Assembly: GCA_019113175.1 (NCBI GenBank) | Contig: DXHY01000059.1 | Span: 236,122-300,121 of the forward strand | From: Candidatus Eisenbergiella stercoravium | GTDB taxonomy: Bacteria; Bacillota; Clostridia; Lachnospirales; Lachnospiraceae | Length of the DNA: 64,000 nucleotides | Direction: 5' to 3' | Shown: one piece after another, positions 24,300 to 32,681 of the stretch | Numbering within the stretch: position 1 is the stretch's first letter | How the letters are laid out: the number at the start of each line of letters is the position of its first letter | The notes under the pieces: model-generated | What the model was told of the DNA's origin: nothing | The model's input: only the letters and a program-made list of their open reading frames with translations | Database searches by the model: none | Made by a program: the position numbers and the translations under genes

Positions 24300-25060
24300 T
24301 ATTCTTTTTCCTTTCCGTTTCTTTCCGCCAGACGATTGATCTGGGTTGCCATATAGCCCGCGCCGTAGCCGTTGTCGATGTTGAGCACCGCGATGCCGTT
24401 GGCGCAGGAATTGATCATGGTGAGCAGGGCGGAGAGGCCGTTCATGCTGGCCCCGTAGCCCACCGAGGTGGGAACCGCCAGCACGGGATTGGCCACCAGG
24501 CCGCCCAGCACGCTGGCCAGCGCTCCTTCCATTCCCGCCACTGCCACCACGCAGTTGGCGCTCTGGATCTGCTCCAGCCTGGACATCAGGCGGTGCAGGC
24601 CGCTCACTCCGACGTCGTAAATGCGTTCCACATGGCTTCCGAAGTATTCCGCCGTCTGCGCCGCCTCTTCCGCCACCGGAATATCCGCCGTTCCCGCCGT
24701 ACAGACGGCGATCTTACCGATGTGTTCCTTTCCTTCCTTTTCAATTTTCAGAATCCGGGAGACCGGATCATAGCTGACCTGTGGCAGCGCGCTCTTTACC
24801 AGCTCGTACTGCTGCTGCGACGCTCTGGTGCCGAACACTTCGCCTTCCTCCTCATAGAGCCTTTTAAAAATGGAAAGCAGATGCGCATCCGCCTTCCCGC
24901 TGCAGAACACCACCTCCGCGAAGCCGGAGCGCAGCTTCCTGTGCGTATCCAGCTTGGCATATTCCAGCTCCTCAAAGGGCTCCCTGCGGAAATACAGCTC
25001 CGCCTCGTCCAGAGACATTTCTCCGTTTTTGTATTTAACAAGCACTTCCCTTGCGTCCAT
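24299..25060 (-). CDS. larB: LarB, pyridinium-3,5-biscarboxylate synthase
   Basis: A 253-residue enzyme that carboxylates and hydrolyses nicotinic acid adenine dinucleotide, the first step of nickel-pincer cofactor synthesis. The C-terminal half is a PurE-like domain: IAVCTAGTADIPVAEEAAQTAEYFG, DVGVSGLHRLMSRLEQI, VAGMEGALASVLGGLV and PVLAVPTSVGYGAS. Start ATG 25060 has GGAGGTAAAA; the frame upstream to 25147 has no family resemblance. 49 bp after the last transporter gene. Confidence 0.93.
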   Translation of the reverse strand: MDAREVLVKYKNGEMSLDEAELYFRREPFEELEYAKLDTHRKLRSGFAEVVFCSGKADAHLLSIFKRLYEEEGEVFGTRASQQQYELVKSALPQVSYDPVSRILKIEKEGKEHIGKIAVCTAGTADIPVAEEAAQTAEYFGSHVERIYDVGVSGLHRLMSRLEQIQSANCVVAVAGMEGALASVLGGLVANPVLAVPTSVGYGASMNGLSALLTMINSCANGIAVLNIDNGYGAGYMATQINRLAERNGKEKE

Positions 25061-25109
25061 TTTTACCTCCATTCCATGAGCGTATAATTCACGCCTCCCA
25101 TTCCGCCGT

Positions 25110-25718
25110 TTACAGCTCATCGAGCCGGATCTGTCTGGTGCAGACATGATCCAGAAGCTCCTGACTGTGGCTGGTGATCACCATTCCGATTTTTCTTTCT
25201 GACGTCTCTTCCATCAAAAACCGCCAGATCTGACCCTGGGTAATCAGATCCAGCATGGTGCTGATCTCGTCGCAGAGCAGATATTTCGTTTCCGGGCCCA
25301 GCGCCCTGGCGATACAGAAGCGCTGCAGCTCTCCGCCGGAAAGCTCCTGAGGAAAACGGTTTTTCCATTCCGGCAGAATGCCCAGACGGCTCTCCAGCCT
25401 GGAATTCTCCGGTCCGCCCTCCGCCAGCGTCTTTCTCAGCCGAAGCCTGGGATTCACCGCCTTTTCCGGATGCTGCCAGATGAGCTGCACCGGGCAGTGC
25501 CCCTTCTTCGGAAGCGGCTTCCCGTCCACAAGCACACAGCCGGAGTCGGGGGAAAGATACCCGCCCAGAATTTTAAGAAGGGTTGTTTTTCCCGCTCCGC
25601 TCGGCGCAAGAATTCCTACCCGCTCTCCCGGCCCGACAGACAGGGTCACATCCTCCAGAATTTTCCCGAGACCGGTCTTCTTTTCATAAGAAAAATTCAG
25701 ATTCTTCGCTTCCAGCAT
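25110..25718 (-). CDS. Nik/Opp-type ABC transporter ATP-binding protein (second)
   Basis: A 202-residue ATPase. Walker A is APSGAGKT (about residue 39), the Q-loop is in QLIWQHPEKAVNPRLRL, the signature is LSGGELQRFCIARAL, Walker B is KYLLCDEISTMLD and the switch His is in VITSHSQELL. It lacks the C-terminal oligopeptide extension, as NikE-type subunits often do. Overlaps the preceding ATPase gene by 35 bp and precedes larB; nickel as cargo is inferred from the lar genes. Confidence 0.85.
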   Translation of the reverse strand: MLEAKNLNFSYEKKTGLGKILEDVTLSVGPGERVGILAPSGAGKTTLLKILGGYLSPDSGCVLVDGKPLPKKGHCPVQLIWQHPEKAVNPRLRLRKTLAEGGPENSRLESRLGILPEWKNRFPQELSGGELQRFCIARALGPETKYLLCDEISTMLDLITQGQIWRFLMEETSERKIGMVITSHSQELLDHVCTRQIRLDEL

Positions 25719-26736
25719 ACGCCGTTTTCTCTCCTTCCTCTATCCGGCCCGCGCGGGCGCATCGCACCAGACCTCCGCGTACCTGACGGAGAGGAATCTC
25801 CTTCCGGCACTCCATGCCAAACCAGGGGCAGCGTTCCTGAAACACGCAGCCCTCCGGGAGATCCTTCACATAAGGCTGGCTTCCCTCGATCGGAGAAAAG
25901 CCGTTTGCCGGCATGGCCCGCCACAGGGCTTTTGTGTAAGGATGGCGCAGCAGCTCCTCTTTTGAAAAATCTGCCGCTTCCGCCACCTCCACCGTGGTTC
26001 CCGCATAAAAAACGGCGATCCGGTCCGCTCCACGAAGCGCCAGTTCGATATCATGGGTGATCAGCAGTACGCCTTTCTCCTCATCCGCAAATTCCCGCAG
26101 TTCATCCATGGCCTGTCTGGCAAGTGACTCATCCATGCCCGGCGTTGGCTCATCCGCGATGATCAGCTCCGGCTCGTCCATGAGAGCCGCCACAAGAAGA
26201 ATCCGCCGGATCATGCCGCCGGAACACTCATGGGGATACAGCTCCTCCACCGTCTCCGAAAGCCCGTACCTGGCAAACAGCGCCCGCATCCGCTCCTTTG
26301 CCGCAGCCGTCTTTCTTCCGGCCAGCACCTGTTTCCCGATTTTCATCAGCGGATCCAGCCATGCCACGCTCTGGGGAACCAGGGCGATGCCCGGTACGCC
26401 ATCGGATTCCCGATCGCGGGAAAAAGATTTCCTTTTTTCCGGCCGTTCCTTCGCCCCTGTTTCCTTTCCTCTGTACCGGATGCTTCCTTCCAGAAAAGCG
26501 TTTGCCGGCAGCAGGCCGAGCACCGCGTGGGCCAGGAGGCTTTTTCCCGATCCGCTGGCCCCTACCACCGCCACGATCTCTCCCCTGTGAACCGTCACGT
26601 TCAGACCGGTGATCACCGGAAGGAAGGTCTGCCGGAAGGCCAGACGCCCGCCTCCGCTTTCATACTGCCGGAAACGGATCGAAAGATTTTCAATGGAAAG
26701 AAGCTCTTCTTTTTTCATTATAGCTGTTTTTTCCAT
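25684..26736 (-). CDS. Nik/Opp-type ABC transporter ATP-binding protein (first)
   Basis: A 350-residue ATPase. Walker A is VVGASGSGKS, the Q-loop ALVPQSVAWLDP, the signature CSGGMIRRILLVAAL (Cys in place of the usual Leu), Walker B LIIADEPTPGMD and the switch His ITHD. The C-terminal oligopeptide/nickel motif is present with paired Cys (GCVFQERCPWFGMEC). ATG 26736 is 11 nt after AGGAG; ATG 26718 is a possible alternative and GTG 26748 lies within the ribosome binding site. Confidence 0.82.
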   Translation of the reverse strand: MEKTAIMKKEELLSIENLSIRFRQYESGGGRLAFRQTFLPVITGLNVTVHRGEIVAVVGASGSGKSLLAHAVLGLLPANAFLEGSIRYRGKETGAKERPEKRKSFSRDRESDGVPGIALVPQSVAWLDPLMKIGKQVLAGRKTAAAKERMRALFARYGLSETVEELYPHECSGGMIRRILLVAALMDEPELIIADEPTPGMDESLARQAMDELREFADEEKGVLLITHDIELALRGADRIAVFYAGTTVEVAEAADFSKEELLRHPYTKALWRAMPANGFSPIEGSQPYVKDLPEGCVFQERCPWFGMECRKEIPLRQVRGGLVRCARAGRIEEGEKTAYAGSEESEFFL

Positions 26737-26775
26737 TTCACACCACACTCCTGTTGAATCCTGTTGGCCCCTGAG

Positions 26776-26804
26776 TTACAGTTCAGCCTTCGGCAGAACT
26801 GTAA
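26776..26804. repeat. Minimal copy C of the TTACAGTTC inverted repeat
   Basis: TTACAGTTC...GAACTGTAA, nine perfect inverted bases around GCCTTCGGC. It shares its ends with the 185-bp and 176-bp elements but lacks their interior. It sits inside the importer operon, before the first ATPase gene. Confidence 0.65.
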
Positions 26805-26815
26805 CGGCATCCGCC

Positions 26816-27649
26816 TCATTCCTGCGCACTGGCAGGATCGAGGAGCTTCTTCAGCGCGCCTCCCGCCGCATAAAAAAGCATCACGGTCAGAACCAGCATC
26901 AGGCCGGGGAACAGGGCAAGCCACCAGTTTCCCGTGATCAGATAACGCATGCTTTCCGAAAGGATCACGCCGATAGCCGGTTCTTCATTGGGCAGGCCGA
27001 AGCCCAGAAAGGTAATGCTCGCCTCGTGCAGAACGGCGTGGGGGAACATGAGCACCAGACCCACCGCGAACTGGGGAAACAGGTGAGGCAGCATATGCCT
27101 GACCGCAATCTGCAGCCGTCCTGTTCCAAGCCTGCCAGCAGTCTGGACGTATTCGCTCTCCTTCAGCTGCAGGACCTCTCCCCGGATCAGGCGGGCCAGG
27201 GAGGGCCAGTGGGTGAGCGCCACGCCGATCACCACACCGCGCATTCCCTTACCGCAGGCATAGGAAATCAGAAGGAGCAGCAGAATATGGGGAATTCCCA
27301 TCAGCATATCGATGACAAAGCCGATGCAGGCATCCACCCATCTGCCAGCCACCGCCGCGGCCGTTCCCAGCACCAGAGCCAGGCAGGCGCTGATCCCCGC
27401 CGTCAGCAGGCCGATCCGCAGGCTCAGGGAAAGCCCGGCCAGCGTCCTTTTCAGCATATCCCTTCCCATCCAGTCCGTGCCGAAAGGATACGCCGGGCAG
27501 GGCATCCGGTCCTTCCGGGAAAAATCGGTCAGCAAAGCCGCATCGTGGCAGAAGGCTCCGGCCACTCCGATTCCCGCCAGCAGAACTGCCGCCGCCAGAA
27601 AAATCAGAAGCGTTCTTTTCCGGCCGTTTAACCGTATCCTCTCCTTCAT
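26816..27649 (-). CDS. Nik/Opp-type ABC transporter permease (NikC/OppC-like)
   Basis: A 277-residue permease with about six membrane helices; the first is RTLLIFLAAAVLLAGIGVAG. The family periplasm-side motif PFGTDWMGRDMLKRTLAGLS is near residue 50, and the EAA coupling loop reads ALTHWPSLARLIRGEVLQLKESEYVQTA. It overlaps the preceding permease by four bases (ATGA). Confidence 0.88.
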   Translation of the reverse strand: MKERIRLNGRKRTLLIFLAAAVLLAGIGVAGAFCHDAALLTDFSRKDRMPCPAYPFGTDWMGRDMLKRTLAGLSLSLRIGLLTAGISACLALVLGTAAAVAGRWVDACIGFVIDMLMGIPHILLLLLISYACGKGMRGVVIGVALTHWPSLARLIRGEVLQLKESEYVQTAGRLGTGRLQIAVRHMLPHLFPQFAVGLVLMFPHAVLHEASITFLGFGLPNEEPAIGVILSESMRYLITGNWWLALFPGLMLVLTVMLFYAAGGALKKLLDPASAQE

Positions 27650-28647
27650 ACCGAAGCGTTCTCCCTCCTTCCCCTGCGCATGCGCGGATCCACCACGCCG
27701 TACAGAAGATCCGCCAGAAAATTTCCGGCAAAAACGATGGCCGCGGTCACCACGGTGATCCCCATCAGAAGGGGCACGTCGCTTCCAAGGCCCGCAGTCA
27801 CCGCTGCCTGCCCCAGTCCCGGCCAGGAAAAGACCTGCTCCACCATCACGGAGCCGCCGATGATTTCACTCACGGAGGCAAACTGCAGGGTGATGACGGG
27901 GAGCAGGAGGTTTCTCAATCCATGCCTCCTGATACGCCGCCATTTTCTTTCTCCTCTGGCACGGGCAAACAGCATGTAGTCGCTCTCCATGACCTCCGTC
28001 ATTTTTTCCCGGGTATGCATGGCGATGTTGGACACGCCCGTGATGCTTAAGGTGAGAGCGGGAAGCACCGCATGGTACAGCCGGTCCGCCAGAGTAACCT
28101 GATCCGCATCCATGCCGATGGGAACGCTCAGCGCCACCGGAAAAAGTCCGAGCTGTACGGCGAATACCAGAAGAAGCAGCAGTGCCAGCCAGAACACCGG
28201 CGTTCCGGCGGTTACCAGACAGTAGCCGCGGATCAGCTTATCCGGCCATCTGCCGGCGTTCGCCCCTGCGGCCACGCCCAGCGCGAAGCCCAGGATGCCT
28301 GAAAGGAGCCAGGAGACGGCGAGCAGAAGAAGAGAATTTTCCAGCTTTTCTCCGATCACTTCCCATACCGGCCTTCGGTATAAAAGAGAGGTTCCCATGT
28401 CCCCCCGCAAAGTATCCGACAGCCACCCCAGATATCGTTTCAGAGGCGGCTCGTTCACGCCCCAGTATTCCTCCAGCTTTTCCCGCTGCTCCTCGCTCAT
28501 GGTCCCCAGCGCCGCCTGTCCCACATTGGCCTGGAGCGGATCGATGGGAGAAAGGCTCACCAGCGCGAAGGTGACGGCGCTGACCGCAAGCAGCAGAAGG
28601 AACATTCTTATCAGTTTTTTTAAAATCAGAAGCACAGCCCTTTTCAA
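27646..28647 (-). CDS. Nik/Opp-type ABC transporter permease (NikB/OppB-like)
   Basis: A 333-residue permease opening (M)KRAVLLILKKLIRMFLLLLAV, with SPIDPLQANVG and the GDMGTSLLYRRPVWEVI motif of OppB/NikB subunits. The coupling loop is MHTREKMTEVMESDYMLFARARG. I place the start at TTG 28647, because GGAGG lies five nt before it and the protein then begins MKRAV as relatives do; ATG 28659 is itself part of the ribosome binding site. Confidence 0.85.
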   Translation of the reverse strand: MKRAVLLILKKLIRMFLLLLAVSAVTFALVSLSPIDPLQANVGQAALGTMSEEQREKLEEYWGVNEPPLKRYLGWLSDTLRGDMGTSLLYRRPVWEVIGEKLENSLLLLAVSWLLSGILGFALGVAAGANAGRWPDKLIRGYCLVTAGTPVFWLALLLLLVFAVQLGLFPVALSVPIGMDADQVTLADRLYHAVLPALTLSITGVSNIAMHTREKMTEVMESDYMLFARARGERKWRRIRRHGLRNLLLPVITLQFASVSEIIGGSVMVEQVFSWPGLGQAAVTAGLGSDVPLLMGITVVTAAIVFAGNFLADLLYGVVDPRMRRGRRENASV

Positions 28648-28678
28648 TTCATCCTCCATTCCAACTGATCGTTACAGG

Positions 28679-30388
28679 TCACGGGGTGACATATAACCAT
28701 TGATCCACGTTATTGACCAGAGACCAGCCATGACCATGCGGATGAATTTTCTGCTCCGCAATCTGAAGGCCGTCCCTCACATAGTACAGATGATCCACGT
28801 TGCACAGCCATACCCAGGGGATATCTCCCTCCTGGGTCACCCCCGTTGTGCCGTCCCACTGCGCCTTCTGCCACAGCTCGTAGGATTCCTCCAGACTGTC
28901 CGCAGCAAGCGCTTCGTCCATGTATGTATCCACCGTTTCATTGGAATAGGGGGAATACCGGGCGCTGCTGCTTCCTTCCGCCGTATGGTAGATGTTGTAC
29001 AGCTCCATAGGGGTATGAGCGCCCCAGCCCCACAGCAGCGGCTGGGAAAGGGCGTTGGTATAGGCCACATCCCAACCCGCACCCTGGAGCGTCACCTCAA
29101 TGCCAAGACGGGCGCACTGATTGGCCAGATCCGCCGCGAGCGCCTGCCGCACCGAGTCATCCGGCTGATACATCAGAGTAAAGGCCGCCCGCACTCCGTC
29201 CTTTTCCCGGATGCCGTCCTCTCCTTTCTTCCAGCCCGCTTCATCCAGAATACGCGCCGCTTCATCCGGATCGTATGTCACTTCAGAAGCCTCATTGTAC
29301 CAGGGCAGTTTATCACAGACGCTGTAGGCAGGCGTTCCGTAGCCATTCAGCACGTTCTCTATCATTTCCTCCCGGTCGATCCCGATGTTGATGGCCCGGC
29401 GGATGGCGATATCATTTGTCACATCATTTCCCACCGTCACGCCATTCTCATCGTGGGCGGCCACAGCCGGCAGATTGATTCCCCGGTTGTCCACGCTCTC
29501 CACACGCATCAGGCTGTAGCCATCCAGCGCCTGATCCGCATAGGAGGCGGCGGTATGCGCCACGTCCACCTGCCCGGCCATGGCCGCCGCGAGCGCCGCG
29601 TCCTCCTCCATGAAAAGGACGGTGACCCGCTTCATTTTCACCTCTCCTCCGTAATAATCCGGATTGGCCTCCAGAATTACCTGCTGCCCCCGGTCCCACT
29701 GCCGTAAAATATAACGGCCGGAACCGATGGGATTGCTTCCATAATTTTCATCGTAGGCATGCTCCGGCACGATTCCCACTATCGCCATGGTGTAGGGCCA
29801 GATGGAAAAAGGCCGGTTCATGTGAAATTCCACCGTAACGTCATCCACAGCCACCGCGCTCTCCAGCATGGTAAAATCGTTCACGCTGCTGTTTTCGGCA
29901 CAGAGATTATAGGTAAAAGCCACATCCGAAGCGGTCAGCTTCTCCCCGTCCGTAAAATACGCGTCATCCCGGATGGTCACTGTCCACAGCAGGCCGTCCT
30001 CCGACACCGCGTAATCCACAGCCAGATCCATACCGATCTCAAGATCCGCCGTGGTGGTGGTCAGCGTGCTCTGAATCAGCGGCTCATGCACATGCTCTCC
30101 CGCTCCCCAGCCGTAAACCGGATCAAAGCCCGCCTCCGGCTCCGAGGTCACCGGCATGGTCACAATGACCGAAGCTTCCTCTGCCATCTGCTGTGCGGAT
30201 GTCTCTGATGCCCCCGACACTTCTGATGCTGTCTGTTCCGACTGACCTGTCTGTGTGTTCTGTTCTGCGGTCCGGGCGGCATACTCTCCTGCGGCCTGTT
30301 CCGTGTCCGTTCTTTGGCATCCGCCGAGAATTGCGGATGCCAGAAACAGGGACGCACAGAGCGCTGCCATTATGTTTTTTCTCTTCAC
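28679..30388 (-). CDS. Nik/Opp-type substrate-binding lipoprotein
   Basis: A 569-residue SBP_bac_5-family protein. The start is GTG 30388, five nt after GGAGG. A lipoprotein signal, KRKNIMAALCASLFLASAILGGC, gives the modified Cys at about residue 24, so the mature protein is tethered outside the membrane. A low-complexity Thr/Gln/Ser/Glu linker follows to about residue 70. The binding domain starts VIVTMPVTSEPEAGFDPVYGWG and has the family motifs WTVTIRDDAYFTDGEKLTASDVAF and AINIGIDREEMIENVLNG. First gene of the importer-lar operon; the cargo could be nickel or a nickel chelate, or a peptide. Confidence 0.86.
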   Translation of the reverse strand: MKRKNIMAALCASLFLASAILGGCQRTDTEQAAGEYAARTAEQNTQTGQSEQTASEVSGASETSAQQMAEEASVIVTMPVTSEPEAGFDPVYGWGAGEHVHEPLIQSTLTTTTADLEIGMDLAVDYAVSEDGLLWTVTIRDDAYFTDGEKLTASDVAFTYNLCAENSSVNDFTMLESAVAVDDVTVEFHMNRPFSIWPYTMAIVGIVPEHAYDENYGSNPIGSGRYILRQWDRGQQVILEANPDYYGGEVKMKRVTVLFMEEDAALAAAMAGQVDVAHTAASYADQALDGYSLMRVESVDNRGINLPAVAAHDENGVTVGNDVTNDIAIRRAINIGIDREEMIENVLNGYGTPAYSVCDKLPWYNEASEVTYDPDEAARILDEAGWKKGEDGIREKDGVRAAFTLMYQPDDSVRQALAADLANQCARLGIEVTLQGAGWDVAYTNALSQPLLWGWGAHTPMELYNIYHTAEGSSSARYSPYSNETVDTYMDEALAADSLEESYELWQKAQWDGTTGVTQEGDIPWVWLCNVDHLYYVRDGLQIAEQKIHPHGHGWSLVNNVDQWLYVTP

Positions 30389-30407
30389 TCTTACCTCCAT
30401 TTGAAAC

Positions 30408-30467
30408 AAAAAAACGCCATGAAGACCTTCCCCCCCCTGAGAGGATTCTGATGCCTTCATGGCGTCT
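30408..30467 (-). terminator. Attenuator-type terminator in the leader of the importer-lar operon
   Basis: Minus-strand ACGCCATGAAG...CTTCATGGCGT, an 11-bp perfect stem around a 38-nt loop, ends in TTTTTTT and stops only 20 nt before the start codon, 13 nt before its Shine-Dalgarno. A terminator so close to the gene it precedes is the mark of attenuation. Confidence 0.75.
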
Positions 30468-30828
30468 GTTTCATTGAAATTATTCGTTTTTTCTTCTAAA
30501 AAGCTTACATTCCTTTCCCGACCGTTTCATCTGTGCCCGATTTTCCTTCTGGAAAATATCTGAAATATTCTTGGAATATTCCGCCTGGCGGCAATGCTGT
30601 ATTGCAGGGCGAGCCCAATCCGCTGAAAGGGTTTTGTCCGCTCTCTGAAATTTTTTCCAAATTCATCCGGCCGTTTTGCCGGAACCGGGTATTATTTTAA
30701 CACCTCTCCCCCGCTTTCAGTCAATACCTTTTTTGCCTTACGCAGGCCATTTCACAAAATTCTCATTTTTTCCTTCATGCCAAAGCGTTGCAAATCCTGA
30801 TTGAAAAAAAATTATCAGGGCTTATTTT
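30468..30828. other. Long leader/intergenic region ahead of the importer-lar operon
   Basis: No gene. A weak promoter TTGACT-19-TAAAAT lies at 30724-30694 on the minus strand, which would give about 230 nt of leader before the attenuator. The leader has several potential stems (CCGGTTCCGGC...GCCGG, GGGCTCGCCC, GAATATTCCAAGAATATTTC). It does not show TPP, cobalamin or SAM riboswitch cores, and a NiCo match cannot be judged by eye. Confidence 0.45.
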
Positions 30829-32379
30829 TCAATCTTTCCTGCTCCGCCTGACTCTCACCGCCATATACTGCCTTCCAGACAGTTCCACCCGGAAATGTCC
30901 GGAAAATGTCCCTCTTTTCTCCACCGTCATATTCCAGGTATCAATCACCTCTGCCTCAAAGGGCGTATTCTCATCAAAATGAAAATCCCGGAAGGAAGGC
31001 CGCATAAAGCTGTAGTAGAATAAATAATAGCTGCACAGAGAATTTCCCACCTCTGTCTGCGGCACACAGCAGACCTCGTCCCATTCCCGACGCCGTGGCG
31101 CCAGGCCGCAGCCGGGCGTTTCCTCCAGAATGGAGCGCAGGAAACGGACGCGCTTCCAGCTCTCGCCATGAAGCTTTCCTCCATGTGACCACCAGAGCAC
31201 TTCATCCGGAGACAGATACGTTTCCCCATGCTGGGGATAACCGCCCCGGCAGGCTGCCTCCCAGAAACGGCGGACCATCTCTTCTCCGGTGATATTCCCC
31301 CAGCCATACTGGATATTTCCCTCATAGGCGATTTCATCCAGCACCACAGGTTTGCGGTAGCGCTCCCTCCATTCGTCCGTAAGCTCTGCCGTCCGGTACA
31401 GCTCCTGCCGCTGGATGCTGCAGTGGGTCACCCAGGGCCTGCTATGATCGTAAAAGGCCACACAGTTGTGAATGGAACGCAGATGACGGTAAGGATCCTT
31501 TTCACACAGAATTTTCGCGTAACGCTCCCAGTCCTCCAGCGTCTTTTCCTTCATCAGGTCATATTCATTGGCCAGGGACCACCAGACATTATGAAAAGCG
31601 GAAAAACGGGCGGTCACATAGTTCCAGTACAGATCGTCCTGCTCCTTTGTCATATTCGAAAAGCCCCACCGGTCATAGGGATGCATCACGATGATATCTG
31701 CCTCAATTCCAAGCTTTCCGAGAGCGGCAATGCATTTTTCAATATGCTGGAAATGCGCCGGATTGAACCGGGTAAAATCCCAGTGATTCCCCTCCGTCTT
31801 TCCAGTATATTCCCAGAAATTCTCCTTCGTGAGCACACCGCTGTCCATGGGCGTCCCCTCATAGGGATAGGAACGGGGCTCCTTCAGGTTATAATCATAG
31901 TGCTTGGGAAAAACGCAGAAACGGATCTTGTTAAAACCGGCCTCCTTCAGGCTGTTCAGTGTTTCTTCAATCCGGGCGTCGTCCTGAAGCTCCCACACAT
32001 AGCAGGTGGTTCCCACCGGATAATATGGAGTTCCATCCTCACAGGCAAAATGCCAGGTGTTCGCCACACGGACAGGCCCGTGATTTCCCGCTTCGGCAGG
32101 CAGCACCCGGAAGCTTCCCCGCTCCGTCTCCTCCAGAAAATCCGCCTGGATCTCAAACTGGTATTCTCCCTCAAAGGAGGGCATGAAACGAACGACGTAA
32201 CGCCCTTCTCCGTCGTAGAAGCCCTCCGCTTCCACCGTTTCGTTTTTCCCCCGGAAACATCCGCGGACCCGGTGCTCCGTAAATGGATTTCCCTCCTGCG
32301 GCCCGCACACGGCCACCTCCTGAATGCCCCATCTGGGGACCTGCGGAGCAAAATTTTTTTCTGCAGTATTTTCCACCAT
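30829..32379 (-). CDS. DUF5060/DUF4038-type glycoside hydrolase
   Basis: A 516-residue soluble protein. Residues 1-95 form a DUF5060-type beta-sandwich (AEGFYDGEGRYVVRFMPSFEGEYQFEI). From about residue 100 a TIM barrel follows with YYPVGTTCYVWELQ, FNKIRFCVFPKHYDY, VMHPYDRWGFSNM, VWWSLANEYDLM (putative acid/base Glu) and RKPVVLDEIAYEG (putative nucleophile Glu). The C-terminus reads like DUF5605. No signal peptide. Probably a cytosolic glycosidase; substrate unknown. Start ATG 32379 follows GGGAGG. Confidence 0.8.
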   Translation of the reverse strand: MVENTAEKNFAPQVPRWGIQEVAVCGPQEGNPFTEHRVRGCFRGKNETVEAEGFYDGEGRYVVRFMPSFEGEYQFEIQADFLEETERGSFRVLPAEAGNHGPVRVANTWHFACEDGTPYYPVGTTCYVWELQDDARIEETLNSLKEAGFNKIRFCVFPKHYDYNLKEPRSYPYEGTPMDSGVLTKENFWEYTGKTEGNHWDFTRFNPAHFQHIEKCIAALGKLGIEADIIVMHPYDRWGFSNMTKEQDDLYWNYVTARFSAFHNVWWSLANEYDLMKEKTLEDWERYAKILCEKDPYRHLRSIHNCVAFYDHSRPWVTHCSIQRQELYRTAELTDEWRERYRKPVVLDEIAYEGNIQYGWGNITGEEMVRRFWEAACRGGYPQHGETYLSPDEVLWWSHGGKLHGESWKRVRFLRSILEETPGCGLAPRRREWDEVCCVPQTEVGNSLCSYYLFYYSFMRPSFRDFHFDENTPFEAEVIDTWNMTVEKRGTFSGHFRVELSGRQYMAVRVRRSRKD

Positions 32380-32681
32380 TACAGTCCTCCCTTTTTTTGT
32401 TTTCGGCTTCTGTAGCTGTCGCATAGGAAAATTTTAGCAGATGGAAAGGGCAAGTACAATATTGATGTACAACAGATCTTGCATATTATACAAAACAGTT
32501 ATTTTACTATCTTCCTGCATCCTCTGCCCTCCTGGCCTGCAGTAATTCTCTCAATTTCCTCCGCTACAGCATCCGGTCTGCGAAATCATACAATACAGTA
32601 CATATCCACCCTCCTTTCCGAAAATTGTTGTCTAATGATATCGTTGCAGCAAAATTTTCTTCTACATAAACCGACACATCT
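32380..32681. other. Intergenic region between DeoR regulator and glycosidase
   Basis: No gene is supported; the longest frames are short and lack family features. A TATAAT on the minus strand (32490-32485) and the inverted GTAC-AATATTGAT-GTAC at about 32455-32470 are plausible promoter and operator for the glycosidase. A Shine-Dalgarno (AAAGGAGGGTGG) with ATG at about 32610 leads to only five codons. Confidence 0.4.

Noticed and set aside
30421..30450. CTGAGAGG on the plus strand, reminiscent of the TPP riboswitch core
   Set aside because: No other TPP core elements are present and the only gene it could precede is on the other strand; it is part of the attenuator loop.
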